Below, piece by piece: positions 8,901 through 18,315 of a stretch of 64,000 nucleotides of DNA. The translations under genes and the position numbers were made by a program. The stretch's first letter is position 1. Each line of letters starts with the position of its first letter. Under the pieces are notes generated by a model. The model saw only the letters and a program-made list of their open reading frames with translations. It searched no databases and was not told the origin of the DNA. The DNA is from Lacticaseibacillus paracasei subsp. paracasei. GTDB taxonomy: Bacteria > Bacillota > Bacilli > Lactobacillales > Lactobacillaceae. The stretch is taken from assembly GCF_000829035.1 (NCBI RefSeq), contig NZ_AP012541.1, positions 930,001 through 994,000 on the forward strand, read 5' to 3'.

Positions 8901-9848
8901 ATGGCAAAAAAATATGATGTAATCGTGATCGGTGCCGGCCCAGGTGGTATGACGGCTGCACTTTATGCATCGCGTGCCAATTTATCTGTGCTGATGCTGG
9001 ATCGCGGCGTCTATGGCGGGCAGATGAACAACACCGCTGAAGTTGAAAACTATCCGGGTTTCAAGTCAATCCTCGGGCCAGATCTTGGTCAGAAAATGTA
9101 TGATGGTGCCACCCAATTTGGTGCTGAGTATGCCTATGGCAATGTCGTTAGCGTTCAAAACCGCGGTGCCGTCAAGCTAGTGAAAACTGACGAGGATGAG
9201 TACGAGGCTAAAGCGATTGTCATTGCGACAGGCGCAGAGCATAAGAAGTTGGGCGTACCGGGCGAAGAAGCCTACAGTGGCCGTGGCGTTTCATACTGTG
9301 CTGTCTGCGATGGCGCCTTCTTTAAGGATCGCGAGTTGGCCGTTATTGGTGGTGGCGATTCCGCGATTGAAGAAGGCCTTTACCTGACACAAATGGCCAA
9401 GAAGGTCACAGTTATTCATCGCCGTGATCAATTGCGTGCTCAGCAGATTATCCAGAAGCGAGCATTTGCCAATGATAAGATGCATTTCGTCTGGAATGCT
9501 CAGGTTCAGGAAATCCAAGGTGACGATATGAAAGTCACCGGCGTGAAGTACCGTGATAAGGAAACTGGCGAGGAACATGTTTTGCCAGTCGCCGGGGTTT
9601 TCATTTATGTTGGCATTATGCCGATGACTGAAGCCTTTCAAGATTTAGGTGTTCTGGATGAACATGGTTGGATTCCAACCGACGAGCATATGCGGACAAA
9701 GGTTCCAGGCGTTTTCGCGATCGGCGATGTTCGCGCCAAGGACCTGCGGCAGATTACCACAGCTGTTGGTGAAGGTGGTACAGCTGGACAAGGCGTCTTC
9801 AACTATATCCAGAGTTTGAATGATACGAATATTGAGATTAAAGCTTGA
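8901..9848 (+). CDS. trxB: Thioredoxin-disulfide reductase
   Basis: Cytoplasmic NADPH-dependent flavoprotein that reduces thioredoxin. 315 residues. FAD-binding GAGPGGMTAA lies at residues 12-21, the redox-active CAVCDG at about 134-139, NADPH-binding GGGDSAIEEG at about 150-160, and the C-terminal FAD motif FAIGDVRAKDLRQ. AAAAGGAGAG is 8 bp before the ATG. It is last in the hprK-lgt-gpsA-trxB run and is followed by a terminator. Confidence 0.97.
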   Translation: MAKKYDVIVIGAGPGGMTAALYASRANLSVLMLDRGVYGGQMNNTAEVENYPGFKSILGPDLGQKMYDGATQFGAEYAYGNVVSVQNRGAVKLVKTDEDEYEAKAIVIATGAEHKKLGVPGEEAYSGRGVSYCAVCDGAFFKDRELAVIGGGDSAIEEGLYLTQMAKKVTVIHRRDQLRAQQIIQKRAFANDKMHFVWNAQVQEIQGDDMKVTGVKYRDKETGEEHVLPVAGVFIYVGIMPMTEAFQDLGVLDEHGWIPTDEHMRTKVPGVFAIGDVRAKDLRQITTAVGEGGTAGQGVFNYIQSLNDTNIEIKA

Positions 9849-9891
9849 TTTGAAAACAGGTTGAGATATTACTCATACCCAACAAGTAAAG

Positions 9892-9933
9892 GCCGACGAT
9901 TTCCCTCTACCCTGGAAAATTGTTGGCTTTTTT
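9892..9933 (+). terminator. Terminator after trxB
   Basis: GCCGACGATTTCC pairs imperfectly with GGAAAATTGTTGGC, followed by TTTTTT. The stem is similar to the malR terminator near 45.72 kb. Located about 45 bp after the trxB stop. Confidence 0.8.
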
Positions 9934-9967
9934 CGTGGATAATTTTTTGTTGGATTTAAAGATACTA

Positions 9968-10146
9968 GTGCCAAGGCGTAGCAATCGTAGGCCAGATGGG
10001 GCTCAGCCGTGCAAACAACACAGCGACGGTCTCTGGAGCTGATGTTGTTAGGCGACTTCGAGACCGGTTTTTGGGCTCGAAGCGCCGTCTCCGCTCTAGC
10101 TCCGCGTCGCCAGCCCCGTCTGGCCGGAGATTGCGGAGTTTGGCAC
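9968..10146 (+). repeat. Intergenic repeat family A, copy 2 (full length, 179 bp)
   Basis: Runs from GTGCCAAGGCG to TTTGGCAC, which form the terminal inverted repeat; an inner CAGATGGGG/CCCCGTCTG pair is the next arm. The centre contains GGCGACTTCGAG and CTCGAAGCGCC, another inverted repeat, so the whole unit can fold into a branched cruciform. It is highly similar to the copy at 54.65 kb. No gene is present from 9849 to 10432; the part after the repeat (10147-10432) holds only the pgcA leader. Confidence 0.85.
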
Positions 10147-10432
10147 GGCAAGAAAGTATTAGCCTAGCACTGTCCTACGATTATTCGGAATTTAATGATT
10201 CACAAGTCCGACGAGGAAATTATGGCTCGGCCTCTTTTTTGTGGATGCGAGCAGAAACACTTAGAAACAAGCAGTCTTGGAAACTTGTTTTAGCTAGCAC
10301 GCATCATCGGTAATAAAAGAATTTTCTTATTTGAGCGCGTTTTCAACCCAGCACTCGTCCACTTATAGTATGATTGGGACGGGAAGGGTATTGCCCGAAA
10401 TTATTAATTATAGACAGATGGGAGCTGATCAC

Positions 10433-12160
10433 GTGAGTTATCGTGATACGTATCAACAATGGGTCGACGAACCGACCCTTGATCCGGAGCTGAAAGCTGA
10501 TCTTAAGAATATGGCTGATGATGAGACGACTAAGGAAGAGGCATTTGCTGCTCCTATGGCGTTTGGCACGGCAGGCATGCGTGGTGTTCTTGGTGCCGGG
10601 ATTGGTCGGATGAATATTTACACGGTTCGGCAAGCCACTGAAGGTTTGGCCCGGTTTATGGACACACTGTCGGATGAAACTAAGGCCCGGGGGGTTGCGA
10701 TTAGTTACGACTCCCGTTACATGAGTCAAGAGTTTGCTTATGAAAGTGCCGGGGTCTTGGGTGCTCATGGTATTAAGAGTTATGTTTTTGATCAGTTGCG
10801 GCCAACACCGGAATTAAGTTTTGCGGTGCGTCATTTAAAGACCTATGCAGGCATTATGATCACTGCTAGTCATAACCCTAAGCAGTACAATGGGTATAAG
10901 ATTTACGGTCCAGATGGCGGGCAGATGCCACCGGAAGAATCCGACAAAATCACCAAATATGCTCGTTCAGCAGCGGATCTTTTTGCTATCAAGTCTCTGA
11001 ACGTCCATGTGCTACGCGCCAAAAAGTTGATGCAACCGATTGGTGAAGATGTTGATGAAGCTTACTATGCTGAAGTGGCCACGGTCACCATCAACCATGA
11101 TTTGATTAACAAAGTCGGCAAGAACATGTCGTTGGTTTATAGCCCACTGCACGGGACTGGACGGATTCCAGCGCAAATGGTTTTGCGTAATGCTGGTTTC
11201 GAAAACTTCCGGTTGGTACCTGAGCAAAGTATTGCTGATCCAGAATTTGCAACTACCCCATTCCCGAACCCAGAGTTCGCTCAAGTCTTTGACTTGCCAA
11301 TTGCATTAGGTAAAAAAATCGGCGCTGATGTCTTAATCGCGACTGATCCCGATGCTGATCGGCTGGGCACAGCAGTTAAAGTCGGCGACCATTATCAGTT
11401 GTTGACGGGTAACCAAATCGCTTCGGTCTTATTGCATTATATTCTGGAAGCGCGCAAGCAAGCTGGCACACTGCCGAAGAATGGCGCGGTTGTGAAGTCA
11501 ATCGTGTCGACGGAATTGGCAACCGCCATTGCGAAGGATTATGGCGTGGACATGATCAATGTGCTGACTGGTTTCAAGTTTATCGGTGATCAGATCAAGC
11601 ATTTTCAAGCTACTGGCGAGCACGAATTTCTGTTTGGCTTTGAGGAAAGTTACGGCTATCTGATCAAGCCATTCGTGCGCGACAAGGATGCGATTCAGTC
11701 AACAGTGCTGCTGGCTGAAGTTGCCGCCTACTATCAGTCACAAGGCAAAACGCTTTGGGACGGCGTTCAGGAACTGTACAAGAAGTATGGTTACTATGCT
11801 GAAAAGACCGTTGGTGTTGACTTTGAAGGGGTTGACGGTCAGAGGCAAATGGCTAACTTGATGACCAAGTTCCGCGAAGAACAGCCTGCTGATTTTGCGG
11901 GTGTCAAGATTACGAAGGTTGAAGACTTCCTGAGTCAGGAAGCTAAATCTGCTGATGGCACTGTCGAAAAACTGACCATGCCATCAAGCAACGTTCTGAA
12001 GTACATTTTGGCAGACGGTACTTGGATTGCTATCCGGCCATCCGGCACCGAACCGAAAGTTAAGTTCTATGTCGGTACCAAAGCAGACACAGAAGCTAAC
12101 GCCCAAGAAAAATTGGATGCCTTCGAAAAGGCGCTCAATGATTTTCGTGAAGAAGCTTAG
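10433..12160 (+). CDS. pgcA: Phospho-sugar mutase (phosphoglucomutase)
   Basis: 575 residues. Interconverts glucose 1-phosphate and glucose 6-phosphate, linking glycolysis to UDP-glucose, exopolysaccharide and glycolipid synthesis. The phosphoserine loop ITASHNPKQYNG lies at about residues 143-154, metal-binding DPDADR at about 303-308, sugar-binding GFEESYGY at about 403 and the C-terminal RPSGTEPK near 530. The GTG at 10433 is chosen because TGGGAG at 10419-10424 is correctly spaced and the product begins SYRDTYQQW, as in relatives. An open upstream extension to 10331 is unrelated leader. It also processes glucose 1-phosphate from maltose phosphorolysis only if that is the alpha-anomer; the beta-anomer goes through pgmB at 52.8 kb. 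Confidence 0.93.
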   Translation: MSYRDTYQQWVDEPTLDPELKADLKNMADDETTKEEAFAAPMAFGTAGMRGVLGAGIGRMNIYTVRQATEGLARFMDTLSDETKARGVAISYDSRYMSQEFAYESAGVLGAHGIKSYVFDQLRPTPELSFAVRHLKTYAGIMITASHNPKQYNGYKIYGPDGGQMPPEESDKITKYARSAADLFAIKSLNVHVLRAKKLMQPIGEDVDEAYYAEVATVTINHDLINKVGKNMSLVYSPLHGTGRIPAQMVLRNAGFENFRLVPEQSIADPEFATTPFPNPEFAQVFDLPIALGKKIGADVLIATDPDADRLGTAVKVGDHYQLLTGNQIASVLLHYILEARKQAGTLPKNGAVVKSIVSTELATAIAKDYGVDMINVLTGFKFIGDQIKHFQATGEHEFLFGFEESYGYLIKPFVRDKDAIQSTVLLAEVAAYYQSQGKTLWDGVQELYKKYGYYAEKTVGVDFEGVDGQRQMANLMTKFREEQPADFAGVKITKVEDFLSQEAKSADGTVEKLTMPSSNVLKYILADGTWIAIRPSGTEPKVKFYVGTKADTEANAQEKLDAFEKALNDFREEA

Positions 12161-12218
12161 TTTGTTTTAAACGAATCAATGTGTGAATCCTGACGATTAA
12201 GCAGGTGAAGCAAGATAG

Positions 12219-12264
12219 CGGCGAACGTATTGTCCCAAATTTGGGACAAGGCGTTCGCCGTTTT
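12219..12264 (+). terminator. Long stem-loop terminator after pgcA
   Basis: CGGCGAACG pairs with CGTTCGCCG, and within it TTGTCCCAAA pairs with TTTGGGACAA; TTTTC follows. It lies 60-100 bp after pgcA. The remaining gap to 12397 shows only a TATACT-like -10 at 12358-12363 for the next operon. Confidence 0.8.
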
Positions 12265-12397
12265 CTGTAGGGACTATCCGGACTTTTTCGGTTTCTAAAA
12301 GCGATTGTTCAAGGTCCTTTAAAAAACGTTGTCATGCCCACAGCCATGTTTCTCCGGTATACTTTAATCAAGGTAATGATACGGGGGTGGCATGATG

Positions 12398-13045
12398 ATG
12401 AACTATTTAATCGTTGAAGATGAACCGGCATTAGGCGAGACACTGCGCGCCTATTTGGCCAAAGACGGTCAAGCCGTGCTAGCGACCTCGTTAGCGCGAG
12501 CCAATGAACGAGTCGCGCAGATTTCGCCCGATGTCATCATTTTAGATCTGAGCATGCCCGATGGTGACGGCTTGACTTGGTTAGCGCAATGGCGGAAGCA
12601 TTTGACTGCTAAGGTAATTGTTTTGACGGCTAATGACGAGGAGCTAACGATGCTAAAAGGACTCCGACTTGCTGATGATTACGTGGTAAAACCGGTTAGT
12701 TTACGTGTTTTAAAGGCTCGCATTGCTAAACAGCTGCCGATGACAGTGCAACAATTTGGGGCGGTTAGCCTGAATTTAGCCACTGGTCAAGTGACGAAAA
12801 ATGAGACAGCGGTTGTGCTAACCGCGGCCGAGTATCGTTTGCTGGCCTATTTTTTTGCCAACCCCAATCAAATTTTGGCAAGAGATCAGTTGCTAGCAGC
12901 CTTGTGGGACACGCGTGAGCAGTTTGTGGCGGATAATACTTTAACCGTGACCATCAAACGCCTGCGAGAAAAGCTTGAGGATGATCCGGCACATCCGACC
13001 TTAATTCGGACTGTGCGGGGAATGGGGTATTTTATTGATGGTTAA
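12398..13045 (+). CDS. OmpR/PhoB-family response regulator
   Basis: 215 residues. Receiver domain with an acidic pocket at VEDEP (residues 6-10) and phospho-acceptor Asp in LDLSMPDGDG (Asp50 from this start). The conserved Lys lies in VVKPVS, followed by a C-terminal winged helix (about 120-212) containing TAAEYRLLAYFF and the recognition region TVTIKRLREKLEDD. Three ATGs stand in tandem (12392, 12395, 12398). The last has the best spacing from GGGGGTGG at 12383-12390, but the choice is uncertain by two codons. The kinase gene overlaps by 8 bp. Probably regulates the adjacent ABC exporter. Confidence 0.92.
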   Translation: MNYLIVEDEPALGETLRAYLAKDGQAVLATSLARANERVAQISPDVIILDLSMPDGDGLTWLAQWRKHLTAKVIVLTANDEELTMLKGLRLADDYVVKPVSLRVLKARIAKQLPMTVQQFGAVSLNLATGQVTKNETAVVLTAAEYRLLAYFFANPNQILARDQLLAALWDTREQFVADNTLTVTIKRLREKLEDDPAHPTLIRTVRGMGYFIDG

Positions 13046-14048
13046 GCATGATTATTGGGCTTTGCCGGAAACAAAAAGTGTGTTGAAACTAACAGTGTGG
13101 CTACTGGCTATCCTGTGGACTGTTTTACTGATGGTGATGGTGTTTGTCCCAGAAACTCGTATTTGGTTGGCTGCCATGGGTGTCGGTGGCACGTTGATCA
13201 GCAGTTGGATCGTGTGGCGTTGGGCAGTCAGGTTTAGTCGACGCTTTGATTTGGCGCTGCGACAACTAGATCTGACAAAGGCAGGTGCAAGCAACTATGC
13301 GATTGATCGGAATGATGAAGGACTGTTTTCCGATCTCAATAATCGACTTTATCAATATGCCCGCCAAATGCAGGCTGAACGCACGGCAGTGAAGCGTGAT
13401 CGCGATCAGCTGAGTGTTGCTATTACCGATATTGCGCATCAGTTGCGAACACCTTTAGCGGCGAATAATAATTTGCTTGAAATGATGACCGCAGCTAATT
13501 GGGAGGTCACCCGTCAGGAGCTTTTAGCGCAGCACACGCGTCAAGCAGAGTTAGTTGAGCAGCTCATTTTATTAGCTAAGGTGGATACACATACGCTGAG
13601 CCAAACTAGACAAGATGTGAGTGTAGCGGCGCTGGGGAAAGAGGCATTGAAGCCACTGCTGCGAATGGTTGCTGATAAGCAGTTGACGATTGATTGGCAG
13701 GTATCACCAGACCTAATGCTTCATGTGAACCCGGCATTGGTCAAAGAAGCGTTGGTCAATGTCTTGAAAAATGCGGTTGAACATACTGCTTTTGGCGGTC
13801 AAATTCAGATTATTGGGATTGCTGATCCTATTCGCGTCCGCCTGAAGATTATCAATACAGGCTTGCCAATTGCTGAAGCAGATATGCCTCATTTATTTGA
13901 GCGTTTTTTCCGTGGTCAATATGCCACTGCCAATAACGTGGGCATTGGGTTAGCGATCGCTGCTGGCATTACGCGTGAAAACGATGGCCGCTTATCTGCT
14001 GAAAATACCGCGGAAGGCGTACAATTCACGTTTGAATTTTTTCGTTGA
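13038..14048 (+). CDS. Two-component sensor histidine kinase
   Basis: 336 residues. Two membrane helices at about residues 15-38 and 42-62 are separated by only a few residues, so it has essentially no extracellular sensor domain. This is the intramembrane-sensing layout common in kinases partnered with ABC exporters. HisKA box DIAHQLRTPLAANNN has the phospho-accepting His at about 134. The ATPase domain has the N-box (NVLKNAVEHT) and G-boxes (VGIGLAIAAGI). Co-transcribed with the response regulator (8-bp overlap). Confidence 0.92.
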   Translation: MVKHDYWALPETKSVLKLTVWLLAILWTVLLMVMVFVPETRIWLAAMGVGGTLISSWIVWRWAVRFSRRFDLALRQLDLTKAGASNYAIDRNDEGLFSDLNNRLYQYARQMQAERTAVKRDRDQLSVAITDIAHQLRTPLAANNNLLEMMTAANWEVTRQELLAQHTRQAELVEQLILLAKVDTHTLSQTRQDVSVAALGKEALKPLLRMVADKQLTIDWQVSPDLMLHVNPALVKEALVNVLKNAVEHTAFGGQIQIIGIADPIRVRLKIINTGLPIAEADMPHLFERFFRGQYATANNVGIGLAIAAGITRENDGRLSAENTAEGVQFTFEFFR

Positions 14049-14055
14049 GCGTGTT

Positions 14056-14077
14056 TTGTCACTTACTTGTCACTTAC
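14056..14077 (+). promoter_or_regulatory. Tandem direct repeat, probable response-regulator site
   Basis: Two perfect, adjacent copies of TTGTCACTTAC (14056-14066 and 14067-14077), one helical turn apart, in the gap between the kinase and the ABC exporter genes. Tandem 11-bp repeats are the usual footprint of OmpR/PhoB-type dimers and lie where the exporter's promoter would be. The TTGTCA of the second copy may also serve as a -35. Confidence 0.6.
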
Positions 14078-14147
14078 CATTGATAGGCTGAGAGTATCAT
14101 AAGAAAGCCAACACAGATTGATGTGTCAGGCGCGAGGAGGGGTACTA

Positions 14148-14813
14148 GTGGCCATTTTGACAGCACGACAACTGACGAAGCAATATGCAGGGGAAAGTCG
14201 ACCAGCGTTAGATCACGCTGATTTTAGTATTGAAAAAGGTGAATTTGTGGCAATCGTTGGGCCGAGTGGTTCGGGTAAGTCAACCTTGCTACATCTGCTG
14301 GGCGGTATTGATCAACCAACCAGTGGTCGGGTACAGCTATACGATACAGATATTTATGCTTTGGATCAGACCCAATTGGCGATTTTTCGGCGGCGACAAG
14401 TCGGGTTGATTTATCAATTCTATAATCTGATTCCCGATTTGACAGTGGTCGAGAACATGACGCTGCCCGCTGACTTGGACGGTCGAACCGTCGCGACATC
14501 TGAGTTGACAGAATTACTGGCTACTTTGGGCCTGACGGAAAAGCAAGATGCTTTGCCAAATCAACTGTCAGGCGGCCAACAGCAGCGCGTGGCGATTGGC
14601 CGGGCACTGATGAATCATCCGGCCATTATTTTAGCCGACGAACCAACGGGCAACTTGGATCGCCGCAATTCACAAGACATCATGACTTTATTGCGACAGG
14701 CGAATATCAAGCAAGGTCAGACTTTAATTGTGATTACGCATGATCCCGATATTGCTAAGCAAGCAGATCGCGTTGTAACCATCAATGACGGTGTGCTGCG
14801 TGAAGGGCGGTGA
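14148..14813 (+). CDS. ABC exporter ATP-binding protein (MacB/LolD-like)
   Basis: 221 residues from GTG at 14148 (AGGAGGGG at 14135-14142). An upstream ATG at 14121 would lack a ribosome site. Walker A GPSGSGKST lies at about residue 39, the Q-loop LIYQFYNLIPDLTVVEN, signature [15 protein letters not shown] and Walker B IILADEPTGNLD, the form typical of the MacB/LolD/BceA group. The permease gene overlaps its stop as GTGA. Substrate unknown; genes of this type beside a two-component system often export or detoxify peptides. Confidence 0.9.
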   Translation: MAILTARQLTKQYAGESRPALDHADFSIEKGEFVAIVGPSGSGKSTLLHLLGGIDQPTSGRVQLYDTDIYALDQTQLAIFRRRQVGLIYQFYNLIPDLTVVENMTLPADLDGRTVATSELTELLATLGLTEKQDALPNQLSGGQQQRVAIGRALMNHPAIILADEPTGNLDRRNSQDIMTLLRQANIKQGQTLIVITHDPDIAKQADRVVTINDGVLREGR

Positions 14814-17184
14814 GCGTCATGGGGACGATGACCCATTTAGTTTGGCGTCAACTGATTAAGGAGAAGGCGCGCACGTTCACAACCATTCTGGCGATGGCAG
14901 TTGCTGCGACCTTAACTGTGGCCACCTTGATTGGCATTAATTCGGCTCGGCATTCAATGTATCAAGATAATATTCAAAATACGGGCGGCCTACAGTTTGT
15001 TTTATCGAAGGTTAACCAAGAAACCGCACTGGCTATTCAGAAAAAAGCCGATATTTCCGAAAGTGTCCGCTATCAGCGACAAGGACAAATCAGCTTTGCT
15101 GATCAGGTACCTAACCAACCAGATTCGCCTTTGTTAATGTTGCCGAAACCGGCGCTGCAGCGATTAATCCAACCCATTCTTTTGGAAGGACGGCTACCCC
15201 AAAATGAGCAAGAAGTCATGTTAGCCCAAGATTTGATTTCTGATGTTTATGCAGTGGGCAAAACCGTGGCGGCACAGCGCAATGGTCAGCGCGTCGTTCT
15301 TAAGATCGTCGGTAGTTACCGTGGCTATGCTGGCCTCATGGCAAGTGATGGCGCTGTCACCACCGGCCATTTTGACGGCACGAAGAACTATGCTGTCGCA
15401 GCGGCTTTTGGCAACTATGGCAATTTTTACGCGAAGTTGAAGAAACTCACAGCGCAGTATCATGTCGGATCCGACCAGCAGAGAGTGAACGAATTAGCTT
15501 TGAAACGGGCCGGTGAGTCGCGAGATGTCAAGGTCCGTGCCATGTTCGTATTACTTGTCATCGTGGTGCTAAGTGTGATTGGTTTGGTGTCATTGGCGTT
15601 GATTTATACCAGCATCAATCTGAGTGTACAAGCACAAACGCAGCGTTATGGCTTATTGCGCTCAATTGGTGCAACGCCGAGACAAATCCGGCAATCGGTG
15701 TATCTGCAAGCACTGACTTTGGCATTGCCAGCGATTTTACTGGGTTTGCTTGCAGGAATAGGTGGGTTGTCACTCGCTTTTCATGAATTGAATCGAATTT
15801 TTAAGGCGAGTGGTAACACCTTTCAGCTCTTACTCACGATCAGTTGGTGGCCGATTTTAGTCAGCGGATTTTTCATGTTGCTTGTCACGTTACTAGCAGC
15901 ACGACGACCAGCCAAACGCGCCGCACAAGTGAGTCCGATTGCCGCAGTTCGCGCGCAGTCAGCAAGTCGGAAGGTGAGTCAGCGTATGTTACGGCAAGGG
16001 ATGCTGGGACGATTTTTGCCGACGCCGATTGCTAAATTGGCTTATAAACATTATCGGCGTTTGGGCTGGTCAAAAGTCACGATGATGACAACGCTGGCCT
16101 TGTCACTCATGATCTTTATCGGCTTTACCAGTTTCTTTCGCGGCATGTTAACTTTTAGCGATGAAACGATTAGTCGCCAGGCAGATGTGACGATCACCAA
16201 GACACAATCGCTGGCATCAGCGAATTTCTCTTTTAATCCGAGGCGACTGCCAGGGGTGAAACGCGGAACGGTGACTGGCACAACTCAAGTCGGTTTGAAA
16301 AACGCTCCTCAAGCATTTCATGATCGGCTGAATGTGATCGTGGTGAGTGACCAAACGTTCGGCACTGTTTTTAAAGATCGGCCGACGATTATCACAGGCA
16401 GTCGGTTAGTGACGAACTCAAAAACAGGCAGCACCAGCAGCAATGGGACACGCCAAAAGATTTTGCAGGAACCTTGGAGCTTGCTAACGAGCAAAGTAGC
16501 CAAAAGACTTTAACGCAGCCGATGAAGGTCGTCACCAAGACTGCTGCGGAAATGACCGATTGGCTTGTCAGTGACCAAAGTGGTTTGGTGCTTTCTGCTA
16601 GCCGGTTCCGTCAAATCAGCCAAGCACTCCAAATTAAAAATGATGACATTACGTATGCCATTCAAGTCTTACTAATTAAACCAAATTTTCATGAGACGGT
16701 GGCCAGTGCTTTACGGCATGAAGTGCCACATGCAGCACTTTTTGATCAAATTGAAAATGATGCGCGTGGCAGCAGCTTTCAGCTTGCTATTCAAGTCATG
16801 GTCTATGGCTTTTTAACCCTGCTGACCCTTGTGAGTCTGGCGAACATTGTGAATCATATTTTTGCTAATCTGTTGCAACGGCGGCGAAGTCTCGCCATGC
16901 TGCAAAGTGTCGGTACGACACCTGGTCAAATTGTTCGGATGTTGGCACTTGAGAATGGGTTTCTGTTTGGGACAAGTATGGTGATTGGGTCTTTGCTGGG
17001 GACACTGCTTGGCTGGATTCTGCATCAAGCTGTCAACACCGGTATTACGATGGCTTTTCAGGTTCCTTGGTTAGAGATGGGGATGGCCGGACTTGCATTA
17101 CTGGCTATCTGGAGTATTTTTGCAGGGATTAGTTTTCAGATTATGCGACATCAGGATATTGATCAATTGATTCGGGTGGGTTAA
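14810..17184 (+). pseudogene. FtsX-family ABC permease, interrupted by a frameshift
   Basis: Two frames together make one roughly 790-residue permease. The first part (567 codons, 14810-16513) holds the N-terminal membrane segment, a large extracellular region, and the first FtsX domain with the RSIGATPRQIRQSVYLQ loop. The second (236 codons, from about 16456 to 17184) carries the second FtsX domain with the matching SVGTTPGQIVRML loop. At 16455-16458 the run is AAAA; five A's would join the frames as ...TRQKDFAGTLELANE. After the break the first frame adds about 20 unrelated residues and stops. A one-base deletion in a homopolymer can be a real mutation, phase variation or a sequencing error. 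If real, the exporter lacks half its permease. Confidence 0.85.
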
Positions 17185-17204
17185 GACAAAAGTGAAATGA
17201 TTGA

Positions 17205-17516
17205 TGGCACTGATGCTTCGGTTTCTAACCGGGGTGGTTCACGCTCTTGCTGAAACGCGTTCGCCACCCCAGAAACCTGCACATAAGGACCTCGGACATA
17301 AATGGCCAAAGCCCAGCCATTTGTGTCCGAGGCCACTTATGCTCCGGTTTCTAACCGGGCTGGTTCACGCTCTTGCTGAAACGCGTTCTCAGGCGCAGAA
17401 ACCTGCACATAAGGACCTCGGACATAAATGGCCAAAGCCCAGCCATTTGTGTCCGAGGCCACTTATGCTCCGGTTTCTAACCGCGCCTGATCACGCTCTG
17501 CGCTTGCAATGGGCTT
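17205..17516 (-). repeat. Intergenic repeat family B, tandem composite
   Basis: Fills the gap between the permease and the HD hydrolase gene. A block including GGTTTCTAACCGG, ACATAAGGACC, the stem TCGGACA...TGTCCGA and CCACTTATGC appears twice at a 126-bp spacing, with nearly identical sequence (for instance from 17275 and 17401). It is followed by a third, partial copy of the outer arm. The orientation is opposite to the copy at 20.52 kb. An open frame through this region is not a gene. Confidence 0.85.
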
Positions 17517-17593
17517 CACAAGGTGGTAGTCTTTTAACAATTTAATTTACTGCCATCACTATCACGCCACGAATATCAGGAGGTCATTTAATC

Positions 17594-18241
17594 ATGGGCA
17601 TGCACCAATTTATCCAAGGACTAAGCAACTTAGAGACACTGCGTCGGGCACCGGGATTCTTTAAGTATCAGGAACATTCAGTGGCGGCACATAGTTTCAA
17701 AGTTGCCGAAATCGCGCAAATGCTAGGCGATGTCGAGGAGTTAGCTGGTAACAAGGTTAATTGGCAGATGCTCTATGAGAAATCTCTGAATCACGATTAT
17801 ACTGAACGTTTTATCGGCGACATCAAAACGCCGGTTAAGTATGCTACCCCGACACTGCGCCACATGCTGGCTGATGTTGAAGCGACCATGACGGAGAACT
17901 TTATCAAAAATGAAATTCCCCGTGACTTTCAGGATCGCTATCGTCGTCGTCTTTCTGAAGGCAAGGATGCAACGCTTGAAGGGCAGATCTTGAGTGTTGC
18001 TGATAAAATTGATCTGCTATACGAAGGTTTTGGCGAAATCGAGAAAGGCAATCCTGAACAGGTTTTTCTGGATATCTACTCCGAAAGCTTAAGCACGATC
18101 CTGCAATTTCGGAATCGTCCTAGCGTGCGCTACTTCTTGGAGGAAGTGTTGCCGGACATGCTTGATGAAAAATTTGCCAGCCGCGATCAGCTTGCTAAAC
18201 TGACTAAAGAAACCATGGCAGAACATGAACCAAACAAGTAG
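17594..18241 (+). CDS. HD-domain hydrolase, YfbR-like 5'-nucleotidase
   Basis: 215 residues. HD phosphohydrolase with EHSVAAHSFKVAE at about residues 27-39 (first metal His) and the HD pair in LNHDYTERFIGD (about 75-86); a second Asp lies in VADKIDLLYEGFGE (about 136-149). YfbR/YGK1-type enzymes dephosphorylate deoxynucleoside 5'-monophosphates, and the fit is good but based on motifs only. AGGAGG lies at 17578-17583. It precedes uvrB but is separated from it by a terminator. Confidence 0.85.
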   Translation: MGMHQFIQGLSNLETLRRAPGFFKYQEHSVAAHSFKVAEIAQMLGDVEELAGNKVNWQMLYEKSLNHDYTERFIGDIKTPVKYATPTLRHMLADVEATMTENFIKNEIPRDFQDRYRRRLSEGKDATLEGQILSVADKIDLLYEGFGEIEKGNPEQVFLDIYSESLSTILQFRNRPSVRYFLEEVLPDMLDEKFASRDQLAKLTKETMAEHEPNK

Positions 18242-18267
18242 CGAAAGTATGTTCGCTATGTTATAAT
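18242..18267 (+). promoter_or_regulatory. LexA/DinR-like palindrome with -10 box before uvrB
   Basis: CGAAAGTATGTTCG (18242-18255) lies within a longer perfect palindrome TAGCGAA-N6-TTCGCTA, and starts right at the hydrolase stop codon. It resembles the Gram-positive SOS box CGAACN4GTTCG with one central position off in the left half. TATAAT follows at 18262-18267. Since uvrBA is a typical LexA target this is a plausible SOS operator. Confidence 0.5.
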
Positions 18268-18276
18268 AAGCAAGAC

Positions 18277-18315
18277 AAAAGTTGGAATGCGCATCATGTC
18301 GATTCCAACTTTTTT
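18277..18315 (+). terminator. Terminator between the HD hydrolase and uvrB
   Basis: AAAAGTTGGAAT (18277-18288) pairs with ATTCCAACTTTTT (18302-18314), ending in T's. It is downstream of the LexA-like site, so a transcript from that site would meet it before uvrB. A second possible -35 (TTGACA, 18379-18384) lies nearer uvrB. Confidence 0.8.

Noticed and set aside
9873..10313. Open frames on both strands around 10 kb
   Set aside because: They run through family A repeat copy 2; the same frame appears in other copies only because the DNA is repeated.
17205..17516. Possible CRISPR array
   Set aside because: Two 126-bp units without short unique spacers; part of a dispersed repeat family. No cas genes seen.
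17201..17545. 114-codon open frame with internal protein repeats
   Set aside because: Its repeats are the tandem family B DNA units; no ribosome site and not seen as a protein family.
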